DNA of 20,326 bases from HGM10611 sp964384805 (lineage in GTDB: Bacteria > Bacillota_I > Bacilli_A > ML615J-28 > CAG-313). The first letter of the stretch is position 1. The number at the start of each line of letters is the position of its first letter. The notes beneath the pieces are model-generated. The model was not told the origin of the DNA, made no database searches, and was given only the letters and a program-made list of their open reading frames with translations. Of this stretch, positions 13,389 through 20,326 are shown one piece after another. The stretch lies in NCBI GenBank assembly GCA_964384805.1, contig CAYLLO010000025.1, forward strand, positions 1 through 20,326, read 5' to 3'. The translations under genes were made by a program, and so were the position numbers.

Positions 13389-15793
13389 TGAGTAATTATG
13401 AACATTTAAATGTTGAATCCAAATGGCAAAAATATTGGAAAGAAAATGACACTTTTAAAACAGATGTTTGGGATTTTTCAAAACCAAAATTTTATGCTTT
13501 AGATATGTTTCCATACCCATCTGGCGTAGGATTACACGCGGGTCATCCTGAGGGTTATACCGCAACTGATGTTGTTTCAAGAATGAAAAGAATGCAAGGT
13601 TATAATGTTTTGCATCCAATGGGATTTGATTCATTTGGACTTCCCGCTGAACAATATGCAATTAATACAGGAAATCATCCAGATGGATTTACTAAAAAGA
13701 ATATTGAAACATTTAAAAATCAACTTGAAATGTTAGGCTTTTCTTATGATTGGTCTAAAGAAGTATCAACTTGTGATCCTGATTTCTATAAATGGACTCA
13801 GTGGATTTTTAAACAATTATATATGGATGGTTTAGCTAAAAAAGTTGATATGCCAGTGAATTGGTGCGAAGAACTTGGAACAGTTTTAGCAAACGATGAA
13901 GTAATTGATGGTAAGAGTGAACGGGGAGGGTATCCAGTAATTCGTAAAAATATGAAGCAATGGGTTATTGATATTCCTAAATATGCGGAAAAGTTACTAA
14001 ATAATTTGGATGCTATTGATTGGCCTGAGTCCACTAAAGAAATTCAACGAAATTGGATTGGTAAATCAGTAGGGGCTCATATAGATTTTAAAGTTTTTGG
14101 GACTGATGAGGTATTTACGGTATTTACAACTCGCTGTGATACATTGTTTGGTGCTACATACTGTGTATTATCTCCTGAACATAATTTAGTTAAAAAAATA
14201 ATGACTAATGAACAAAAGGATGCAGTTTTGACTTATATTGATGCTTGTAGTAAAAAATCTGATTTAGAAAGAACTGAATTAAATAAAGAAAAAACAGGAG
14301 TATTTACTGGAGCTTATGCAATTAATCCAGCAAGTGGTAAAAATGTCCCGATTTGGATTTCAGATTATGTATTAGTAAGTTATGGTACTGGAGCAATTAT
14401 GGCTGTTCCTGCTCATGATGAAAGAGACTATGCTTTTGCTAAAAAATTCGGTATTGATATTATTCCGGTGTTAGATGGCGGAAATATTGAAGTAGAAGCT
14501 TATACTGGTGATGGTTTACATATTAATTCTGACTTTTTAAATGGCCTAAATAAACAAGAAGCTATTGATAAAATGATTAATTTTTTAGAAGAAAAAGGTA
14601 TTGGAACAAAAAAAGTAAATTATCGTTTAAGAGAATGGATATTTGCCCGCCAAAGATATTGGGGAGAACCTATTCCTGTTGTTACATTTGAAGATGGAAC
14701 TACTACTGTTTTAAGTGATGATGAATTACCAGTGATATTACCAGAACTTGACGATTATAAACCATCTAAAACCGGTGAATCCCCACTTGTAAAAGCAACT
14801 AATTGGTTAAATGTAGAAATCGATGGAAAAAAAGGTGTTCGTGAAACATCAACAATGCCTGGTTCGGCAGGATCTAGTTGGTATTTTTTAAGATATATTG
14901 ATCCTAAAAATAATCAAGAATTAGCTAATAAAAAATTACTTGAGTATTGGATGCCAGTAGATTTATATGTTGGTGGACCAGAACATGCGGTTGGACATTT
15001 ATTATATTCGAGAATGTGGATGAATTATCTATTTGATAAAGGTATTGTTCCATATGCGGAACCATTTCAAAAACTTGTTCATCAAGGAATGATTTTGGGT
15101 TCTAATGGTATTAAAATGGGTAAAAGATATCCCGAATATGTTGTTGATCCTAACGTTATTGTTAGAGAGTATGGTGCTGATGCACTACGTTTATATGAAA
15201 TGTTTATGGGGCCTCTTGAAGCGGATAAACCTTGGGATAACAATGGTATTGAAGGTAGTCGTAAATTTATTGATCGTATTTGGCGCTTATATACTGAAGA
15301 TGATAAAATTAAAGAAGAAGAAAATAAAAATTTAGAAAAGATTTATCACCAAACAGTAAAAAAAGTAACAGAAGATTATGAAAACTTAAAATTTAATACT
15401 GCAATTGCGGCAATGATGATTTTTGTTAATGCAGTATATAAAGAAAGTGTATTTCCTAAAAAATATGCTGAGGGATTTGTCAAACTATTACATCCTCTTG
15501 CACCACATATAACAGAAGAATTATGGACAACAATTTTAGGATATACCCATACTATGGCATATGAAAACTGGCCTGTATATGATGAAGAAAAAATTAAAGA
15601 CGATGAAGTTACTATTGTAATTCAAATTAACGGGAAACTTCGTGATAAGGTAAATATTGCTATTACTGCTTCAAAAGAAGAAATAGAAACTGTAGCTTTA
15701 AATACTCCAAGAATACAAGAATTATTAAATGGTTTAACAATTAGAAAGGTTATTGTTGTGCCTGGAAAATTAGTTAATATAGTTGCTAATTAA
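13388..15793 (+). CDS. leuS: Leucyl-tRNA synthetase
   Basis: LeuRS is a class I synthetase that charges tRNA-Leu and edits misactivated amino acids. The 801 residues match the bacterial length of about 800-880. The HIGH signature appears as PYPSGVGLHAGHPEG (42-56). The CP1 editing domain is complete, with its Thr-rich TTRCDTLFGATY and the GTGAIMAVPAHDERDY motif. The anticodon-binding and C-terminal domains (TIVIQINGKLRDKVNI) are present. The KMSKS loop reads KMGKR (576-580, followed by YPEYVVDP), a variant also familiar to me from some clostridial or Bacilli LeuRS. The start overlaps the previous stop by one base. SD AAGGAG is about eight bases upstream. Confidence 0.97.
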   Translation: MSNYEHLNVESKWQKYWKENDTFKTDVWDFSKPKFYALDMFPYPSGVGLHAGHPEGYTATDVVSRMKRMQGYNVLHPMGFDSFGLPAEQYAINTGNHPDGFTKKNIETFKNQLEMLGFSYDWSKEVSTCDPDFYKWTQWIFKQLYMDGLAKKVDMPVNWCEELGTVLANDEVIDGKSERGGYPVIRKNMKQWVIDIPKYAEKLLNNLDAIDWPESTKEIQRNWIGKSVGAHIDFKVFGTDEVFTVFTTRCDTLFGATYCVLSPEHNLVKKIMTNEQKDAVLTYIDACSKKSDLERTELNKEKTGVFTGAYAINPASGKNVPIWISDYVLVSYGTGAIMAVPAHDERDYAFAKKFGIDIIPVLDGGNIEVEAYTGDGLHINSDFLNGLNKQEAIDKMINFLEEKGIGTKKVNYRLREWIFARQRYWGEPIPVVTFEDGTTTVLSDDELPVILPELDDYKPSKTGESPLVKATNWLNVEIDGKKGVRETSTMPGSAGSSWYFLRYIDPKNNQELANKKLLEYWMPVDLYVGGPEHAVGHLLYSRMWMNYLFDKGIVPYAEPFQKLVHQGMILGSNGIKMGKRYPEYVVDPNVIVREYGADALRLYEMFMGPLEADKPWDNNGIEGSRKFIDRIWRLYTEDDKIKEEENKNLEKIYHQTVKKVTEDYENLKFNTAIAAMMIFVNAVYKESVFPKKYAEGFVKLLHPLAPHITEELWTTILGYTHTMAYENWPVYDEEKIKDDEVTIVIQINGKLRDKVNIAITASKEEIETVALNTPRIQELLNGLTIRKVIVVPGKLVNIVAN

Positions 15794-15794
15794 A

Positions 15795-16394
15795 ATGACG
15801 AAGTTATTTGAAAATATTAAATTGAAGCATGTAATCATCGCATTTATTAGTAGTGTGATCTTAGCTTTAGGATTATATAACATTCATGCAACCGCTAATA
15901 TTACAGAAGGAGGAATGTTAGGGTTAACTTTACTATTAGAACATTGGTTTAATATTACTCCAGCAATTTCTAATTTTATTTTTAATGTCATTTGTTATAT
16001 AATAGGGTGGAAGGTTTTAGGAAAAAAGTTCATTATTTATTCTAGTGTAGCTACATTTGGTTTTTCTATGAGTTATAAAGTGTTTGAACTTTTTCCGCCT
16101 ATTTTTCCTAATATTTATGAATATCCTCTCTTATCAGCGATTTTAGGTGCTCTTTTTGTAGGAGTTACGATTGGTATATGTGTTAAAATAGGAGGAGCTC
16201 CAACAGGAGATGATGCTCTTGCTATGAGTCTCTCGCCAGTTTTGAAAATTAAAATTGAGTGGATTTATTTATTTTTGGATGTTATAGTTTTAGGATTATC
16301 CTTGACGTATATTCCTTTTACGAGAATTATCTATTCTTTAATTAGTGTAGTAATATCTGGTCAATTAGTAGGCTTAATATCGAGAAAAAAATAG
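15795..16394 (+). CDS. Short YitT/DUF161-like membrane protein
   Basis: The start chosen is the ATG at 15795, one base after the leuS stop; a TTG at 15783 inside leuS is the alternative. Neither has an SD, so translation is probably coupled. The 199-residue protein has about five hydrophobic helices and family-like motifs: ATANITEGGMLGLTLLLEHWF (about 31-51), FNVICYIIGWKVLGKKF, and the Gly-rich IGICVKIGGAPTGDDALA (about 135-152), equivalent to the YitT segment GxGxxxRxGxSTGGxD. YitT proteins normally have about 280 residues with a C-terminal DUF2179 domain; here that domain is absent. The function of the family is unknown. Last gene of the leuS operon. Confidence 0.8.
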   Translation: MTKLFENIKLKHVIIAFISSVILALGLYNIHATANITEGGMLGLTLLLEHWFNITPAISNFIFNVICYIIGWKVLGKKFIIYSSVATFGFSMSYKVFELFPPIFPNIYEYPLLSAILGALFVGVTIGICVKIGGAPTGDDALAMSLSPVLKIKIEWIYLFLDVIVLGLSLTYIPFTRIIYSLISVVISGQLVGLISRKK

Positions 16395-16416
16395 AATAGT
16401 TAATTATTAATGAAAT

Positions 16417-16485
16417 GCACCTCATTTCTTAGATGCACTAACATAGTGTATAATACAAGAAAGAGGTGCTTTTATTATGCAATAA
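16417..16485 (+). other. Long hairpin with embedded promoter-like box, SD and two-codon ORF
   Basis: An outer stem of 13 pairs (16417-16430 with 16457-16469, one bulge) encloses an inner 8-pair stem (16433-16440 with 16444-16451, one G-U pair). Four T follow, so it may be the terminator of the leuS operon. Its right half also contains TATAAT (16449-16454), AGAGGTG, and an ATG at 16477 that reads only Met-Gln-stop. That mix of promoter-like box, SD and aborted start suggests the 5' end of a lost gene, for example an insertion-sequence end, or a regulatory RNA. I cannot choose between these. The remaining sequence to 16573 is AT-rich and shows nothing else. Confidence 0.55.
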
Positions 16486-16573
16486 CGAAAGTCTTTTAAT
16501 TGTAGAGGTTCATTGTTTAAGTTTAATACTTAAAAATTTTGTTTATGTTATATAAGTAATATTTTTTAAAAAA

Positions 16574-16582
16574 TGATATAAT
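16574..16582 (+). promoter_or_regulatory. Extended -10 promoter of the lipoprotein pair
   Basis: TGATATAAT (16574-16582) has no good -35 hexamer 17 bases upstream, so it is an extended -10 type. A 14-base AT palindrome (16561-16574) and a direct repeat ATATAAGT (16550-16557 and 16589-16596) flank the box and might be regulator sites. The SD is AAGAGGGTGA (16606-16615) and the ATG is at 16623. Confidence 0.6.
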
Positions 16583-16622
16583 GATGTCATATAAGTTTAA
16601 AAGTTAAAGAGGGTGAAAAAAT

Positions 16623-18662
16623 ATGAAAAAACTATTGATGATTATTGGTTTGTTGATGATTCTTTGCTTAACTACTGGATGTATTTATATTGCTCCAGAG
16701 GTAGGGACAATTCAAGGAATTGTAATTTCAAGCCAAAATAATGAAAGAGTAATTAAAGAAAAAGAATCGTTGCAATTAACAGTTAAAGTTTATCCAGAAA
16801 CAGCAGATCAAACTGTTTATTGGTCTTCTGATAAAAACGATATTGCGGTTGTTAATCAGGAAGGTCTTGTTGTTGGTGTATCTAAAGGTTATGTTAATAT
16901 TGTAGCTACATCTATTGTTGATGCAACAATTAAACAATCTTTTAAAGTTATAGTTGAAGAAGCTTTAGGAGAAATAACAAACCCGACGAGTATTGAAATA
17001 ACTTCAAAAAATGATAAAACTACTTGTAAAGTGGGAGAAACAATTAATTTGTCTGCAGTCATTTTACCCAAAGATGCTAATCAATCTGTTACATGGACAA
17101 GTAGTGATTCCACTATTGCGACAGTAACACGAGGTGTTGTAACGCCATTAAAAGAGGGAACTGTTGTTATAACGGCTAATGCCAAAGGATTTAATGAGGT
17201 AAAAGACGAAATTACTTTAACTTTTGAATCTTTTGATCAACCTGTCTCTACTAAAGATTGGTCTAATATGGATTTTGTAACGCATGATTATTATTTAGAA
17301 GCAGAAGATGAAACGCCTTTAAAGGTAAAAGGTGTTGTAACTCACGTTTCGCCAATTAATGAAAATACAGTTACATATGTTATGCAAAACGGAACTGAAG
17401 GATATTATATTCATGCCCAAAATAGTGTTTTATACCCAATAGAACTTGGTAAGGTATATGAAGTTGGTGGATTTAAAAAATATTATCGTGGATTAAATGA
17501 AATAATTAATATAGAGTATTGTAAAGCCATAGATGAAAATATTACTTATACGGTTAATAAAATTGATAGTTTGAATCCTAGTGATTTAGAAGCAATGTCT
17601 TCATATCACGCTTCATTTGTAACAGGAAAAGCAACATTTAATAATGCAACGGTAAGTGATACGAAAGCATATAGCCTTTATGCTAATGTTAATGGATATG
17701 AAACAACCTTAAGAGTTGATCCTTCATATATGACAAATGAAGAATTTGTTGAAATTAATAAAAAAGTTGCTACTGCTATTACGGGTATGGAATTTGAATT
17801 TACTGGTGTTATGTCGGCTTTTGGATATGGAAAACCATCTCCACAAATTCTTATAGTTAAACCTAGTGATTTAGTGTTTGCAGAAATATCTGATGAAGAT
17901 TTACTTGCTGCTGCTAGTAATAAACTAACTATTCCGACTTCAATTTCTTTATCGGTAAATAAGATTGAATTACCAACCGAAATTAGTGGTTTTGATAATA
18001 TCAGTGTTTCATGGGTAAGTAATAGTGAATTAATTAATGTTGAAACTGGTGTTATTACACATAAAACTGAAAATGTAACAGTTACTTTAACGGCAACATT
18101 ATCTATTGGTACGACTATTTATAGAAAAACATTTGAAGTACTAGTGTTTGCGGAAGACAATAATAATTATGAAGTCTTAGTGTCATTAGATTTAGAAGAT
18201 GCGGCTACTCCAAATCAATGGGGGGTTTCTGACACTAAATCAGGATATGCAGAAGGAACAATTCAACTTGGAACACCTAAAGCAACTTGGCTACTAAAAA
18301 ATGCTTTAATTGCGGCATCAACAAATGATAAGTATGATGGTGTTTTAGGTATTAGAGCTAAAAGTGGGAAAACGGCTGATGAAACAGGTCGAATTGAAAT
18401 TCAAGAAGATGGAGAATACAATATTATAGAATTTGCAACAGCTATTTATGGAAGTGATAAAGTCGGTATTCAAATTAAAATAGAGTATTCCTTAGATTCT
18501 GGTGCTACTTGGACAACAAGTAATGACATTGTTACTATTAGTTCATCAACACTTGAAATATATCGTATTAAATTGCCTGAAGGGGTTAAACGTATAGCTA
18601 TTGTTATTGTTGAAAATACTGGAAATAGAGTAAATATTGACAATATTAAATTAATTAAATAA
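16623..18662 (+). CDS. Multidomain lipoprotein with Ig-like and OB-fold-like modules
   Basis: This is a 679-residue lipoprotein with a signal peptide and lipobox LTTGC (lipid on C20). Two BIG2-type Ig-like domains follow (about 30-110 and 115-200; repeated pattern of VYWSSDKNDIAVV and VTWTSSDSTIATV). Then come two modules (about 220-310 and 315-425) with the pattern of YhcR/DUF5689-type OB folds (KVKGVVTHVSPINENTVTYV, then MQNGTEGYYIH). A further atrophied Ig-like domain (about 430-525) precedes a C-terminal jelly-roll-like part (about 540-679). In Bacilli this OB/Ig/jelly-roll set is often joined to an extracellular nuclease; here no nuclease motif is present. It is followed 18 bases later by a ComEC-like lipoprotein, so it may supply nucleic-acid binding for that protein (inference). 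It is outside the membrane, lipid-anchored. Confidence 0.78.
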   Translation: MKKLLMIIGLLMILCLTTGCIYIAPEVGTIQGIVISSQNNERVIKEKESLQLTVKVYPETADQTVYWSSDKNDIAVVNQEGLVVGVSKGYVNIVATSIVDATIKQSFKVIVEEALGEITNPTSIEITSKNDKTTCKVGETINLSAVILPKDANQSVTWTSSDSTIATVTRGVVTPLKEGTVVITANAKGFNEVKDEITLTFESFDQPVSTKDWSNMDFVTHDYYLEAEDETPLKVKGVVTHVSPINENTVTYVMQNGTEGYYIHAQNSVLYPIELGKVYEVGGFKKYYRGLNEIINIEYCKAIDENITYTVNKIDSLNPSDLEAMSSYHASFVTGKATFNNATVSDTKAYSLYANVNGYETTLRVDPSYMTNEEFVEINKKVATAITGMEFEFTGVMSAFGYGKPSPQILIVKPSDLVFAEISDEDLLAAASNKLTIPTSISLSVNKIELPTEISGFDNISVSWVSNSELINVETGVITHKTENVTVTLTATLSIGTTIYRKTFEVLVFAEDNNNYEVLVSLDLEDAATPNQWGVSDTKSGYAEGTIQLGTPKATWLLKNALIAASTNDKYDGVLGIRAKSGKTADETGRIEIQEDGEYNIIEFATAIYGSDKVGIQIKIEYSLDSGATWTTSNDIVTISSSTLEIYRIKLPEGVKRIAIVIVENTGNRVNIDNIKLIK

Positions 18663-18680
18663 TCGATATCGAGGTATTTT

Positions 18681-20183
18681 ATGAACAAAAAAATGAAAAA
18701 GTTTTTTAATTTATTAAGCATCTTAATGCTAAGTCTTTTGGTTGGTTGTACAACATATTATCCTGAGAATAGTACTCCGAAACAAACCATTGAAATTCTT
18801 AAAGATTCTGTTGAAATTGAAGAATTAGAAGTTCTGGTTCATGATGAATTTGTTTTATCAACTATTTTATATAATAATACCTCATTAGGTAGTGTAGTAT
18901 GGGAAAGTTCTAATCCAAGTATAATAAGTGTTGATAATTATGGTAATGCAAAGGTTTTAAAAAAAGGTAGTGCAATCATTTCGGCGTATTTAAGTGATGC
19001 TCCATATATTAATGATAGTATTTATATTAACGCTACTAATAAAGTGGAACAATTAGGAGTTGGTAGTGGACTTTCTAAAGATGATCCTATCTTCATAGGT
19101 AATGAAGGGGAAGATGAACCAATTGAAGTATACTTTATTGAAATGCAACATATTTATGCGGATTCAATTTTTATTAAAAAAGGTAATGTTGAAGTTTTAA
19201 TTGATGCAGGTTATGAATATGATGGAACATATGTTAATCAAGTATTAACTCAATATTGTGCTGATAATCGTTTAGATTTATTTATGGTATCACATAGTGA
19301 TGGTGACCATGTAGATGGAATTGCTAAAGCGTTAGAGAATGTAGATAATATTTCATTAATGATTGACTATGGTGGAATAGGCACAGGAAACGTTTTAACA
19401 ACGAGAAGTAAGTATAGTTCAAAAGGAATGACATATCATTCAGCTTATGATTGTGTTAATAAGTTAAATGGTGCTAGTGATATTTATTATTTAACAGAAG
19501 ATTTTTATTTTGAAATATTAAATACAGGTAGTTATATTACCCAAAATGAAACAAATGCTTCTAATCCTCATTCATTAGCTGTAATCTTCTATTACAAAGA
19601 TTTTTCATTCTTCACAGCAGGTGATATCACTACCGCAACGGAGGCTCAATTGTTAAAAAATGAAGATTTGCCAGAGGTAACGTTATATAAGGCTTCCCAC
19701 CATGGGTCTCATGGCTCTAATTCACAAGAATTATTAGATACTTTGAATCCTAAAGCTGTAGCAATTTCAGCAGCAAGAGCCAATCAGTATCAAGTAGAAC
19801 CAACTGGTCCTCAAGAAAATAAAACTTATAATTTAAATGGTGCTAGTGGTCATCCAGCAGCCGAGGCTATTGCGAGAATTTATAAAGCCCCTAATATTTC
19901 ACAAAATTTAAATGTTTACTGGAATGCGGTAAACGGAACTATGAAGTTTACATCTTACGGGCAAAATGATTTTATTTTTACGGGCAGTACGACTTGGAAA
20001 GGATATTATGATTTAACTCTTACAAATGGAGTAGCTGTATGGAATGCTACTAAACAAGATTTTGAAAATAAAGTAACAGGTGAAGAAAATTATAAATTAC
20101 ATCAAACTAAAATATTTGTGTTTAGAAATTATATTCAGTATTTGCCAGAATGGGCTAAAAAAGAATATTTTCCTGAGTATTAA
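18681..20183 (+). CDS. Lipoprotein with ComEC-type metallo-beta-lactamase domain
   Basis: The protein has 500 residues with the lipobox LLVGC (C23), then one BIG2-type Ig-like domain (about 36-118, VVWESSNPSIISV). A metallo-beta-lactamase domain of the ComEC/Rec2 C-terminal type follows (about 148-420): ADSIFI and VLIDAG, HSDGDH (H205, D207, D209, H210), TAGDIT (D315), SHHGSHGS (H340, H341) and a late SGHP (H391). In ComEC this domain sits on the channel protein and degrades the non-transported DNA strand. Here there is no competence domain and no channel, and the domain is lipid-anchored outside the cell. The last 80 residues are unassigned. An extracellular nuclease or phosphodiesterase is the best guess. 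SD GAGG is six bases before the ATG. Co-transcribed with the preceding lipoprotein. Confidence 0.85.
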   Translation: MNKKMKKFFNLLSILMLSLLVGCTTYYPENSTPKQTIEILKDSVEIEELEVLVHDEFVLSTILYNNTSLGSVVWESSNPSIISVDNYGNAKVLKKGSAIISAYLSDAPYINDSIYINATNKVEQLGVGSGLSKDDPIFIGNEGEDEPIEVYFIEMQHIYADSIFIKKGNVEVLIDAGYEYDGTYVNQVLTQYCADNRLDLFMVSHSDGDHVDGIAKALENVDNISLMIDYGGIGTGNVLTTRSKYSSKGMTYHSAYDCVNKLNGASDIYYLTEDFYFEILNTGSYITQNETNASNPHSLAVIFYYKDFSFFTAGDITTATEAQLLKNEDLPEVTLYKASHHGSHGSNSQELLDTLNPKAVAISAARANQYQVEPTGPQENKTYNLNGASGHPAAEAIARIYKAPNISQNLNVYWNAVNGTMKFTSYGQNDFIFTGSTTWKGYYDLTLTNGVAVWNATKQDFENKVTGEENYKLHQTKIFVFRNYIQYLPEWAKKEYFPEY

Positions 20184-20231
20184 TCATATTTAAATAAAAA
20201 ATAATTATAATATAATAATTAAATTGAAAAG

Positions 20232-20270
20232 ACATATTAGATAAAGATGAAAAATCTAATGTGTTTTTTT
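20232..20270 (+). terminator. Terminator of the lipoprotein operon
   Basis: An 11-pair stem (20232-20242 with 20254-20264, one G-U pair) with an 11-base loop is followed by a T tract ending at 20270. The 56 bases after it to the window end are AT-rich and show no gene. Confidence 0.88.
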
Positions 20271-20326
20271 AATTGTCAACGTTTTTAGAAATTTACAAAA
20301 AAATTTAAATTTATAAGCATGATAAA

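Noticed and set aside
18663..18672. Perfect 10-base palindrome TCGATATCGA between the two lipoprotein genes
   Set aside because: It is short and overlaps the SD; with no second copy in the window there is no support for a regulatory role.
1..20326. CRISPR arrays, tRNA or rRNA genes, complete insertion sequences
   Set aside because: No regularly spaced repeats, no cloverleaf-like segment and no intact transposase were seen on either strand.
20271..20326. Possible promoter at the window end
   Set aside because: TTGTCA and TTTACA hexamers have no convincing -10 box at the right spacing before the window ends.

Overview
The window is AT-rich DNA from a low-GC, monoderm Firmicutes-type bacterium. 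The evidence is the infC-rpmI-rplT order behind an L20-type leader, an AUU-started infC, RelP and DUF1189 relatives of Bacillus proteins, strong SD sequences, many lipoprotein and signal peptides, and consensus TTGACA/TATAAT promoters, often with an extended -10 TG. TGA serves as a stop (positions 1216-1218) and Trp is encoded by TGG, so the genetic code is standard and not that of Mycoplasma. An uncultured gut lineage near Erysipelotrichales/RF39-type Bacilli would fit, but that placement is inference.

Layout. (1) 1-1630: remains of an RHS/polymorphic-toxin locus. It holds an orphan toxin tip (frame open from 41), a probable immunity gene right behind it, then a second broken RHS-core C-terminus, closed by a strong terminator. 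The two RHS-core junctions match at 39 of 42 bases. (2) 1684-3820: a MarR-type regulator with a long histone-H1-like lysine-rich tail, overlapping an Xaa-Pro aminopeptidase. (3) 3868-6630: a four-gene overlapping operon of a secreted protein of unknown function, a membrane-anchored extracytoplasmic protein, an ABC ATPase and a six-helix permease. It looks like a made-and-exported or defended secreted factor and is unassigned. (4) 6644-8146: the infC-rpmI-rplT translation operon with its attenuator leader. (5) 8156-10540: a doubtful small reverse-strand membrane ORF, relP with an AI-2E-family permease, and a fragment of a repeat-type surface protein. (6) 10595-12427 (minus): a large surface metallophosphoesterase with an InlB-type repeat and an unusual C-terminal Gly-Cys/membrane/RKKK tail. 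(7) 12521-16394: an operon of DUF1189, leuS and a short YitT-like protein. (8) 16417-16485: a long imperfect hairpin with an embedded promoter-like box, SD and two-codon ORF. (9) 16574-20270: two tandem lipoproteins. The first carries Ig-like and OB-fold-like modules. The second is a free-standing ComEC-type metallo-beta-lactamase domain on a lipoprotein anchor.

Housekeeping genes (translation, leucyl-tRNA synthesis, alarmone synthesis) are interleaved with surface and conflict genes. The parts most likely to hold something undescribed are the ComEC-like lipoprotein pair (a possible extracellular nucleic-acid-processing system), the secreted protein/ABC cassette at 3919-6630, and the RHS tip/immunity cassette. 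All functional claims come from reading motifs by eye. No database search was run.
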